A DNA stretch of 64,000 nt from UBA11710 sp049287025 (GTDB lineage: Bacteria > Patescibacteriota > Patescibacteriia > Magasanikbacterales > UBA922): the NCBI GenBank assembly GCA_049287025.1, contig JBAQFA010000009.1, forward strand, positions 62,001 through 126,000. The letters are read 5' to 3'. The notes beneath the pieces are model-generated. The model saw nothing but the letters and a program-made list of their open reading frames with translations, was not told the origin of the DNA and ran no database searches. This document shows, one piece after another, positions 40,463-46,461 of the stretch; position 1 is the first letter of the stretch, and every line of letters begins with the position of its first letter. Position numbers and translations under genes: made by a program.

Positions 40463-40861
40463 ATGAGATTCGTTGATTGGGTCCTGAAGCAAATTCGAAA
40501 AATAAATTTGGTAGCTATCCTTTCAGTTATCTTTTACGGAATATTCTTCGTGTTCGCGACAGTAGCGGTCATTTCGATGCTTTACCTTATTGTGTGTGGT
40601 ATCCATGCATCTACCGAAAGCACACCATGTGACAAGGCTATTATCGTTGCAGAAAAAAATTTACGTCTAATACCCGATCACATAAATAGTTGTAAGGGGG
40701 GAATGTGCTACAAAGGTGCAAAGTGGAAAGATATGCTGGAAGCATTGCAGTATACAAAAGAGCTGATTGACAGTGTCCCTGGTTGCTATAAGGCACATGG
40801 GTATCGTGACCGAGTTATAGAGCTCATTAACTATCTCAGTCTACCAACTCCTCACAGATAG
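40463..40861 (+). CDS. Cassette locus 2, gene 1: small membrane-anchored protein
   Basis: The 132-residue protein has one hydrophobic helix at about 18-45 (LVAILSVIFYGIFFVFATVAVISMLYLIVC). A soluble domain with cysteines follows (CDKAIIV, CKGGMCYKG, CYKAHG) and amphipathic helices. I do not recognise it. The ATG at 40463 is chosen over 40433 because GAGGAGG lies five bases upstream, and the earlier ATG lies in the leader hairpin. Strong ribosome binding and less A/T-biased sequence distinguish it from neighbours. Confidence 0.7.
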   Translation: MRFVDWVLKQIRKINLVAILSVIFYGIFFVFATVAVISMLYLIVCGIHASTESTPCDKAIIVAEKNLRLIPDHINSCKGGMCYKGAKWKDMLEALQYTKELIDSVPGCYKAHGYRDRVIELINYLSLPTPHR

Positions 40862-40903
40862 CCGGTCTCCTCGGGCGCTACCGGTTCAATCAAAACGCGC
40901 CCA

Positions 40904-40944
40904 CTCCATCTTTTTACATAAAATATTTGTGTACGAAGATGGAG
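40904..40944 (+). repeat. CCATCTT inverted repeat, locus 2 unit a
   Basis: CTCCATCTT (40904-40912) and AAGATGGAG (40936-40944) form a 9-bp stem with a 23-base loop. The bases after it (GTGTTCTTTAA) repeat those after unit b. Confidence 0.85.
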
Positions 40945-40963
40945 GTGTTCTTTAACAACACAT

Positions 40964-40982
40964 GCCCGGAAGGGCAAGGAGG
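40964..40982 (+). promoter_or_regulatory. GCCC-GGAA-GGGC hairpin and Shine-Dalgarno, copy 2
   Basis: The stem 40964-40975 with a GGAA tetraloop is followed by AAGGAGG (40976-40982), five bases before the GTG at 40988. Confidence 0.7.
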
Positions 40983-40987
40983 AAGAA

Positions 40988-41206
40988 GTGACTCATTTTT
41001 GGAATTGGGTGGCTGAGGGTATTGAATACTTTTTTATTTTTCTTATTTTTTATCCTTTGTTTGCAGGATGGATATTCTTGGGTCTGATTGTAATTCTGCC
41101 AATGAATTTGGATTTTATGAAATTGTTGGTACCTGTGTGTAGTGGAATTATCGCAATTCCATTTGCGATAAAAATGACGCGCATTTTGAGAAAGAAAAAT
41201 GAGTAA
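40988..41206 (+). CDS. Cassette locus 2, gene 2: small two-helix membrane protein
   Basis: The 72-residue protein starts with GTG. It has two hydrophobic helices (about 12-38 and 44-62) and a basic end (RILRKKNE). I do not recognise it. The strong AAGGAGG five bases upstream fixes the start. It lies between units a and b of the repeat. Confidence 0.7.
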   Translation: MTHFWNWVAEGIEYFFIFLIFYPLFAGWIFLGLIVILPMNLDFMKLLVPVCSGIIAIPFAIKMTRILRKKNE

Positions 41207-41208
41207 AA

Positions 41209-41242
41209 TTTCTAACCGTCCCCACCCGCTGGCGGTTAGAAA
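41209..41242 (+). other. TTTCTAACCG hairpin after gene 2
   Basis: TTTCTAACCG (41209-41218) and CGGTTAGAAA (41233-41242) form a perfect 10-bp stem that starts two bases after the stop codon. A second copy lies after gene 3 at 41717-41749, where base changes are kept paired by G-U. Confidence 0.75.
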
Positions 41243-41267
41243 AATTCCACATACAACAAGGAGGTGT

Positions 41268-41348
41268 ATGGTGGAGAACAAGCGGGACTCCATCTTTTTA
41301 CATAAAAATATTTTGTGTATGAAGATGGAGGTGCTCTTTGAAACTTAG
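41268..41348 (+). CDS. Possible 26-residue ORF across repeat unit b
   Basis: An ATG at 41268 follows AAGGAGG by three bases and opens a frame of 26 codons that runs through the inverted repeat and stops at TAG 41346-41348. Its peptide shares ENKRDSIFLH and LCxKM with the frame at 41779-41847. Unit a does not keep this frame, so translation is uncertain. Confidence 0.25.
   Translation: MVENKRDSIFLHKNILCMKMEVLFET
41288..41330 (+). repeat. CCATCTT inverted repeat, locus 2 unit b
   Basis: CTCCATCTT (41288-41296) and AAGATGGAG (41322-41330) enclose a 25-base loop close to that of unit a. Confidence 0.85.
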
Positions 41349-41350
41349 AT

Positions 41351-41370
41351 GCCCTGAGAGGGCGAGGAGG
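41351..41370 (+). promoter_or_regulatory. GCCC-TGAGA-GGGC hairpin and Shine-Dalgarno, copy 3
   Basis: The stem 41351-41363 is followed by GAGGAGG (41364-41370), six bases before the ATG at 41377. Confidence 0.7.
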
Positions 41371-41376
41371 ATTGGA

Positions 41377-41709
41377 ATGTACGTTTTTCTTCGAGTTTTG
41401 CTTCGCGTAGTTCAACTCGTTGGTGTTGTTAATGCTGTCATGATAGTAGTTTTTGCCGAAAAAAATAATCAGGAGGATTGGAGGATACTCGCTGGTTTAA
41501 TGGGTTTTATTACCTTATTTTGTATTCAGTTGTTTATGGGTGTTTGGTATGCATCTTCTAATACATCAACTGAGGCAGAGGAAGTCTCTTGTAGGGTTAA
41601 AGCCAAATTGTGCGTGGATTCGGCATTTCTATATTTTTGCTACAGCGTTTCTGTTATGTTACTAGGATGTGGTGTTATTATATGTAAAAATATATTGAAC
41701 CACATGTAG
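41377..41709 (+). CDS. Cassette locus 2, gene 3: small membrane protein
   Basis: The 110-residue protein has three or four hydrophobic segments (YVFLRVLLRVVQLVGVVNAVMIVVF, ILAGLMGFITLFCIQLFMGVW and FLYFCYSVSVMLLGCGVIIC). I do not recognise it. The ATG at 41377 has GAGGAGG six bases upstream; a TTG frame from 41338 would begin in the repeated leader and is rejected. It is not similar in sequence to genes 1 and 2, but all three are small membrane proteins. Confidence 0.7.
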   Translation: MYVFLRVLLRVVQLVGVVNAVMIVVFAEKNNQEDWRILAGLMGFITLFCIQLFMGVWYASSNTSTEAEEVSCRVKAKLCVDSAFLYFCYSVSVMLLGCGVIICKNILNHM

Positions 41710-41716
41710 TAATTGC

Positions 41717-41749
41717 TTTTAGCCGTCTCCACCCACTGGCGGTTAGAAA
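41717..41749 (+). other. Second copy of the CGGTTAG hairpin
   Basis: TTTTAGCCG (41717-41725) and CGGTTAGAA (41740-41748) pair with two G-U pairs. It follows the stop of gene 3 by seven bases. Confidence 0.65.
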
Positions 41750-41778
41750 ATATTCCACTTGGCATGAGGAGGTGTCAG

Positions 41779-41847
41779 ATGGAGAACAAGCGGGACTCCA
41801 TCTTTTTACATAATAAATATTTGTGTACGAAGATGGGTATAGGTTGA
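41779..41847 (+). CDS. Possible 22-residue ORF across repeat unit c
   Basis: An ATG at 41779 follows GAGGAGG by six bases and opens a frame sharing MENKRDSIFLH and LCxKM with the one at 41268. It stops at TGA 41845-41847 inside the next promoter. Confidence 0.25.
   Translation: MENKRDSIFLHNKYLCTKMGIG
41796..41836 (+). repeat. CCATCTT inverted repeat, locus 2 unit c (truncated)
   Basis: CTCCATCTT (41796-41804) pairs with AAGATGG (41830-41836). The conserved GAGGTG...CTTT tail and the Shine-Dalgarno block are missing, so the array ends here. Confidence 0.8.
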
Positions 41848-41872
41848 CAGCTTCATATTTTGTTGTTATAAT
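41844..41872 (+). promoter_or_regulatory. Consensus sigma70 promoter of the Fic gene
   Basis: TTGACA (41844-41849) and TATAAT (41867-41872) with a 17-base spacer. The start near 41879 leaves a leader of about seven bases, so the mRNA is nearly leaderless. Confidence 0.85.
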
Positions 41873-41885
41873 AAGTAGGTAAATT

Positions 41886-42836
41886 ATGACCCTAACTTTT
41901 ATGTCACAAATATATAAGAAAATCATCAAAAATAAGCCATATTTTTACTTAAGTGAAAGAGTTTTAATAAATGGAAAATATAAAAAAATTCAGGTTTATT
42001 TAGGTAAAACTACCCCTAACAATTTAGTTGAATATAATAAGATTTTGGTTGAGAAAGAAAAGAAAGTGATTAAAGAAAATTTACCTAAAATTTTTAAATT
42101 TGAAAAGATTTTTGATGCTGAGCAAATATTAAAATTAGAAAATTTAAGACTGAACTGGAAGTACATATTTAATAATTTATCAGATTTTAAAAAAGAACAA
42201 TTATGGACACGTTATGCTGTACAATTTATTTTTGAATCCAATGCTATAGAAGGCAGTAAACTTAGCCAGCAAGAAGTTGGTGCAATTATAAAAAAACAAT
42301 ATTTAAATAAATCAGTAGAAAAAAGAGAAATTAAAGAGGTGCGAAATTCTATCCTGGCTCTAAAAATAATTAGAGATAAAAAATTTGTTTTAAATCAACA
42401 CAGCATTATCAATCTGCATAAATTATTAGTTGATGGGTTGGACATAAACACTGGGTTTAAGAAAGTTGATATTGTTGTTAATAATAAACAGACAACGCCA
42501 GCAGGTCAAGTAAGAATGGAAATGAAAAAACTGTTGGATTGGTGGAAAAAAAATAAAAAAAGTAAACAACATCCTTTGGCTTTGGCAGCTGATTTTCATC
42601 AGCGTTTTGAGAGTATTCATCCTTTTGAAGATGGCAATGGTAGAATTGGGCGTTTATTGTTTAATTGGATTTTATTACAATATGGCTATCCACCAATTTT
42701 ATTTTTATACCAGAATAGAAAGTTGTATTTTAATGCCCTGAATCAAGCGGATGAAGGTAGAAAGAATAAGTGGCACTGGTTTTGTATTAGAGTATATAAA
42801 GATAGTATTAAATGGTCACTTGAAAATATAAAATAG
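41886..42836 (+). CDS. Fic-family protein with N-terminal inhibitory motif
   Basis: The 316-residue protein has the Fic active-site loop HPFEDGNGR (245-253), which transfers AMP or a similar group onto hydroxyl side chains. The inhibitory motif SxxxEG is present as SNAIEG (118-123), N-terminal to the Fic core as in class II enzymes, so activity is probably self-restrained. There is no C-terminal winged helix. The consensus promoter suggests strong expression. It sits right after the cassette array, separated only by the truncated unit c. The substrate is unknown. Confidence 0.92.
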   Translation: MTLTFMSQIYKKIIKNKPYFYLSERVLINGKYKKIQVYLGKTTPNNLVEYNKILVEKEKKVIKENLPKIFKFEKIFDAEQILKLENLRLNWKYIFNNLSDFKKEQLWTRYAVQFIFESNAIEGSKLSQQEVGAIIKKQYLNKSVEKREIKEVRNSILALKIIRDKKFVLNQHSIINLHKLLVDGLDINTGFKKVDIVVNNKQTTPAGQVRMEMKKLLDWWKKNKKSKQHPLALAADFHQRFESIHPFEDGNGRIGRLLFNWILLQYGYPPILFLYQNRKLYFNALNQADEGRKNKWHWFCIRVYKDSIKWSLENIK

Positions 42837-42863
42837 AAATTTTTAGCTAGTATTTAAAAAACA

Positions 42864-42892
42864 AAAACTCACTAGAAATTGGTGAGTTTTTT
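42864..42892. terminator. Bidirectional terminator between Fic and the GT-C-like gene
   Basis: AAAACTCAC and GTGAGTTTT pair around a TAGAAATTG loop with a T-run on either strand. A diverged copy of the same sequence lies at 45761-45790. Confidence 0.8.
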
Positions 42893-42907
42893 GTTTACAA
42901 ACTAAAA

Positions 42908-44974
42908 TTATTTATCAAATCTATAAATCATGATTTGATTATCAATATTCCAAAAACCATTTGATAGAGTTTGTGCCTGCTCCATACTGTTGGGATACAT
43001 TGGCCAGTAGTCGGTGATTACTAGATAGGCTCGATTAATATTTATTTTTTCCATAGTATCTTTGACAAGGTCATATTTAAATTCTTCGCCATTCATTATT
43101 TGTTCATAGCGGATGTTTAGTTCGCTAGCCATTGGCACAGAATAATAATTTAACAATCCCCACGGACTATGATAATAAGGTCCGAAACCATAAGTCTTCA
43201 TAGCGCCCGCGCCTAATAATTGGTTCGCAAAAACTAAATAACCTTGTTTGCCTTTTTCAATATTATATATAGTTTCAATGGCTTTATAATCCACAGCGCG
43301 GATATTATTTATATTTGGTCTAGAAATTTGATCAAAACGCGGGTAAGTAAGATACCAACTGATTAAACCCAAGCCAGATAACAAAAATATTAAAATAATT
43401 TTTTGCCAGATTGGTCTTTGCTTAATATTAATAAAAAAATTATTTAGAAATATTATTAGTAGTGGCCAGAGCAACCATTTACTATAATTCATTAAACGAT
43501 AAGAATAATTAAAATGATCACCAAAAGTGAACTCGGCCACCTCTATAAGAGAGACAAATAACCAAGCTGAGATAAGAGCTGTGTCAAAGGCTAGAATGAT
43601 TAATTTTTTTTCTGGTGAAGTTTTAAATTTTTTAAAAAAATAAATTAATAAGAATATAAAAATAATTAGAATATAAAATTTTTCATAACCATAAATAAGT
43701 TTTTGCCACCAAGAACCATAATTAGTAAAATACCAAATTGGGTCATTGAATAAACTAAAAAATTTATAAATATAAAATAGAGGATCGGCAATTGTAATAT
43801 CTTTACCAATGAACCAATTATAAAAAGCAAAAGTAAATACCACAGCTATTGATGCTAGGATAAAAGTAATTATCGTTGTAGTTTTTTTAAATTGGCTTTT
43901 GTTATAAAACCAATTACTAATGGTTATTATCAAGATATGAAGTCCAATAAAAGGATGAACTAGGATTGAAGTAATGGAAGCGCCAAGAGCTAATAGCCAA
44001 TAATTATTTTGTTTTAATTTTATAAATAAATAATTATTAATTAGAGCTGTCAAAGCGAGTAGTATGGCAAAGGAATAAGGTGAAGTGGAAACAAATTGAT
44101 TGGGGATGAGAAGTAAAATTGATAAAGGGATTATAATAATTTGGCTTTTTAATTTAAGTTTTTCAAAAAAATATTGTCCTAAATAGGTTAGAGAAATAAT
44201 AGACAATAGAGGTAGGAAAAAACGTTCAATTGTGGTAAATGACCAATTGGTAAAATAATGAATTATAATTTCCAATACATACTGACCAATATAGAATGGT
44301 GTAAGTGGAGTGATACTGCCATTATTCGCAATATGATCGAGAGCAGCTTGGTGTAATAGAGTGTCATAGCCAAAGGACAAAGAATAGCGAGCTGTAATTA
44401 TACCGAGAATAGAGGCTAGAGAAAAGAAAGTTGTTAATCTGGATATTTTTTGTTGATTAATTAAGCTCCAGATTATAATTACTAAGTTTATGAAAAATAA
44501 TAAGAAAATTAAAGGATGAATATTGATCCATGGCGATGGCAGGCCATTATAAATTGGTTTGGAGAAAAAATAGACAAGTAAAATAGTATTTATAAAAATT
44601 ATGGACAATTCAAATAAGTTTAGTTTATCTATTTTTGGTAGATTAATTATTAATGTTTTTTTATTTAATATACTTAACAGTAAGATTGTCATTATTAACC
44701 ATAGGGAAATTACTAATTTTGTGACACCAAAAATATAGTAGAGTCCAGTCAAAGAAATTATTGTATAAAAAAGTAAAATCCAATATTTATTATTAATTTT
44801 GTAAACCGGCCAAATTTGACTGATGAGTTGCCCTGCTAAAAATATTGAAAATAACAATGTGATCGCTCCGAGCCAATTGGATAGAAAATTAAAAATACAC
44901 AATATACTTAAAATTGTAGTAACGCTGGTAATAAAAAATATTTTTGTGCGATTGAGAGAAAGAATAGGAAGCAT
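42908..44974 (-). CDS. Large multi-pass membrane protein (GT-C glycosyltransferase-like)
   Basis: From the ATG at 44974 the protein has 688 residues with about 14 hydrophobic helices and a C-terminal outer domain of about 130 residues. It looks like a GT-C type transferase that uses lipid-linked sugars, but I see no diagnostic DD or EE motif in the first loop; GYDTLLHQAALDHI in the middle may be the catalytic loop. The frame from 45082 reads through the terminator of the neighbouring gene and is rejected. The likely role is glycosylation of the surface. Confidence 0.7.
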   Translation of the reverse strand: MLPILSLNRTKIFFITSVTTILSILCIFNFLSNWLGAITLLFSIFLAGQLISQIWPVYKINNKYWILLFYTIISLTGLYYIFGVTKLVISLWLIMTILLLSILNKKTLIINLPKIDKLNLFELSIIFINTILLVYFFSKPIYNGLPSPWINIHPLIFLLFFINLVIIIWSLINQQKISRLTTFFSLASILGIITARYSLSFGYDTLLHQAALDHIANNGSITPLTPFYIGQYVLEIIIHYFTNWSFTTIERFFLPLLSIISLTYLGQYFFEKLKLKSQIIIIPLSILLLIPNQFVSTSPYSFAILLALTALINNYLFIKLKQNNYWLLALGASITSILVHPFIGLHILIITISNWFYNKSQFKKTTTIITFILASIAVVFTFAFYNWFIGKDITIADPLFYIYKFFSLFNDPIWYFTNYGSWWQKLIYGYEKFYILIIFIFLLIYFFKKFKTSPEKKLIILAFDTALISAWLFVSLIEVAEFTFGDHFNYSYRLMNYSKWLLWPLLIIFLNNFFINIKQRPIWQKIILIFLLSGLGLISWYLTYPRFDQISRPNINNIRAVDYKAIETIYNIEKGKQGYLVFANQLLGAGAMKTYGFGPYYHSPWGLLNYYSVPMASELNIRYEQIMNGEEFKYDLVKDTMEKININRAYLVITDYWPMYPNSMEQAQTLSNGFWNIDNQIMIYRFDK

Positions 44975-45031
44975 AAAATTTGTTAACTCTATGTTATCAC
45001 AATTAGCTTGATTATTAAATATTGACCCAAT

Positions 45032-45056
45032 AAAAAACCCGAGTATTGACTCGGGT
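45032..45056 (-). terminator. Terminator of the secreted Cys-rich gene
   Basis: On the minus strand ACCCGAGT-CAAT-ACTCGGGT is followed by TTTTTTA. It lies 15 bases after the stop at 45072 and inside the rejected extension of the next gene. Confidence 0.85.
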
Positions 45057-45071
45057 AATTTTGCAATGTTT

Positions 45072-45650
45072 TTATCTACCACGGATTGTTATTTTGTGGT
45101 AATCAGCTGGAACAGTTTTGGTCATTTTTACTTTAAAGTAAGGATAGACGTAGGTATAAGGGTATGGTTGCATTCGGCAAGCGTTATTGGCACAGCCATA
45201 TTCACACCAAATACTTTTATTTTTTACCATGCCATTAATACCGCAGGTAGCTTCTGATAAAAGGGATTGACTAGTACATTTATCGTTTGTGATTTGATAT
45301 AAACCATTAGTATTAACACTACTTACAGATCCTTTGGTAAAATAATCTTCTTTATCAGTATCGGTACAGGTTGGACATGGCCCCGTCCATTTTACTTGGT
45401 ATTTGTTATTAGCAGTGCAATTTAAGATATAAAAACGTTTACCATAACCAGCATCACGACAACCATTGGTTAATTCGTAGGTGCGTCCAAAATTTGTAAT
45501 TTTAACACCGTTGACAGTATTGACACACTTGGTCACGGAGACAGTATTTTTGGTCCATTTTATTGAACCACCAGCACTAACAGCTGTAGCGCCGAGAATT
45601 AAGACGGAGAGACCTGATAGGATAACAATTTTTAGATTAGTGTTTTTCAT
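45072..45650 (-). CDS. Secreted Cys-rich protein
   Basis: The 192-residue protein has a signal peptide (hydrophobic IVILSGLSVLILGATAVSAG, cleavage near residue 26) and at least ten cysteines in a small outer domain (TKCVN, NGCRDAG, LNCTAN, GPCPTC, DKCTS, ATCGI, IWCEYGCANNAC). The Cys pattern suggests several disulfides. A Tyr/Pro segment YPYTYVYPYF follows. I recognise no family. It has its own terminator. Confidence 0.75.
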   Translation of the reverse strand: MKNTNLKIVILSGLSVLILGATAVSAGGSIKWTKNTVSVTKCVNTVNGVKITNFGRTYELTNGCRDAGYGKRFYILNCTANNKYQVKWTGPCPTCTDTDKEDYFTKGSVSSVNTNGLYQITNDKCTSQSLLSEATCGINGMVKNKSIWCEYGCANNACRMQPYPYTYVYPYFKVKMTKTVPADYHKITIRGR

Positions 45651-45760
45651 AAGTAGATATGGTTATTTAAAATATATGTCCATACACCTTATCATATTTT
45701 GGGTTTTTTGTCAAGGTGGTGCGTTGTTTAAGTCTATCTTTTGGTTGGTATATTTGTAAA

Positions 45761-45790
45761 TGAAAATTACTAGAAATTGGTGATTTTTTT
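45761..45790 (+). terminator. Degenerate terminator copy
   Basis: AAATTACTAGAAATTGGTGA followed by T7 repeats the terminator at 42864-42892 with a weaker stem. Confidence 0.45.
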
Positions 45791-45804
45791 GTTGGTGATG
45801 CTTG

Positions 45805-45844
45805 CACCGCATCGAACCGACTGTAAGGAGGTTCTGGTGCGGTG
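45805..45844. repeat. Strong GC-rich hairpin in the intergenic region
   Basis: CACCGCATCGAACC (45805-45818) pairs with GGTTC-T-GGTGCGGTG (45830-45844) with one bulged base, giving 14 bp. No T-run follows. A perfect palindrome CCAAAATTTAAATTTTGG lies further on at about 45899-45916. Confidence 0.7.
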
Positions 45845-45924
45845 TGGATAACTAACTCATACTAACCAAGTACAATTTCAATTCTTAACTAAGTCTAGCC
45901 AAAATTTAAATTTTGGAGTCAGAT

Positions 45925-45953
45925 TTGGCGGGACTTTTTTAATATGCTATAAT
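45925..45953 (+). promoter_or_regulatory. Promoter P1 upstream of nrdJ
   Basis: TGC-TATAAT (45945-45953) is an extended -10, with TTGGCG (45925-45930) as a weak -35. The start near 45960 lies next to the first NrdR-type box. Confidence 0.7.
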
Positions 45954-45971
45954 TGTTAGTGCTTGTCATAA

Positions 45972-46020
45972 ACACAACCTATTGTGGTTTGAAACTAATT
46001 TGAAACACTATATATAGTAG
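45972..46020 (+). promoter_or_regulatory. Pair of NrdR-type boxes
   Basis: ACACAACCTATTGTGG (45972-45987) and ACACTATATATAGTAG (46005-46020) both match the NrdR box pattern ACACwATATATwGTGT at most positions. They are 17 bases apart, close to the usual 15-16, and lie just downstream of P1. Binding by NrdR with ATP/dATP would repress nrdJ. Confidence 0.75.
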
Positions 46021-46027
46021 TTTAGTA

Positions 46028-46064
46028 GAAAGAACAAAAGACGCCATGCAAGCAATTAAGGGCG
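46028..46064 (+). terminator. Intrinsic terminator between P1 and nrdJ
   Basis: AAAGACGCC and GGGCGTTTTT pair around about 13 bases with T7 following. It would end P1 transcripts after about 100 bases unless read through. Confidence 0.7.
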
Positions 46065-46067
46065 TTT

Positions 46068-46163
46068 TTTTATCCCCCTTCGCCTTTCAGGCTTCGGGGG
46101 ACAGGTCCACCTTCGCCCGTTGGGCTACAGGGGACAAGTCCCCTTTATTCCTTTGTGTCTACG
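46068..46163. repeat. C-rich palindromic repeats before nrdJ
   Basis: CCCCCTTCG...CTTCGGGGG and GGGGACAAGTCCCC are two small hairpins typical of the REP-like repeats of this window. No gene is seen in 46064-46212. Confidence 0.6.
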
Positions 46164-46212
46164 GGTAATAAATTCCCATTTTGTCTTCTGTTTATTGAAA
46201 ATATTTTAAATT

Positions 46213-46241
46213 TTGACATTTAAAATAGGGTATGGTAGACA
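46213..46241 (+). promoter_or_regulatory. Promoter P2 upstream of nrdJ
   Basis: TTGACA (46213-46218) and TAGACA (46236-46241, preceded by TGG) are 17 bases apart. This second promoter lies beyond the terminator. Between it and the ATG lies a palindromic GATTCCTCG...TCGGAATT unit at about 46421-46452. Confidence 0.55.
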
Positions 46242-46461
46242 CATTTAACTGTTGATTAACTGAGGACAAATAATCTTTGCAGGTTTGGGAAAATAGTGAT
46301 AAAATGGTAGCTCGTTTGTGGTTCGAAATACGGAAACTTTGAAAAATACGAAATCAATAATCAGATAATCAATTTACTTATTAATTATTATTTAATCGAG
46401 TAGATCGAAGCAGTGAAAAGGGATTCCTCGTTCGCTTCGCTCTCTCGGAATTTTTAAAAAT

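Noticed and set aside
40204..41880. CRISPR array
   Set aside because: The repeated units are long, structured and separated by genes, not by spacers of uniform length.
42975..45082. Extended N-terminus of the GT-C-like protein from 45082
   Set aside because: The first 36 residues are encoded by the terminator of the neighbouring gene.
45845..46461. Cobalamin riboswitch upstream of nrdJ
   Set aside because: I looked for the conserved B12-box and the GCCACTG-type element and did not see them; NrdR boxes explain control better.
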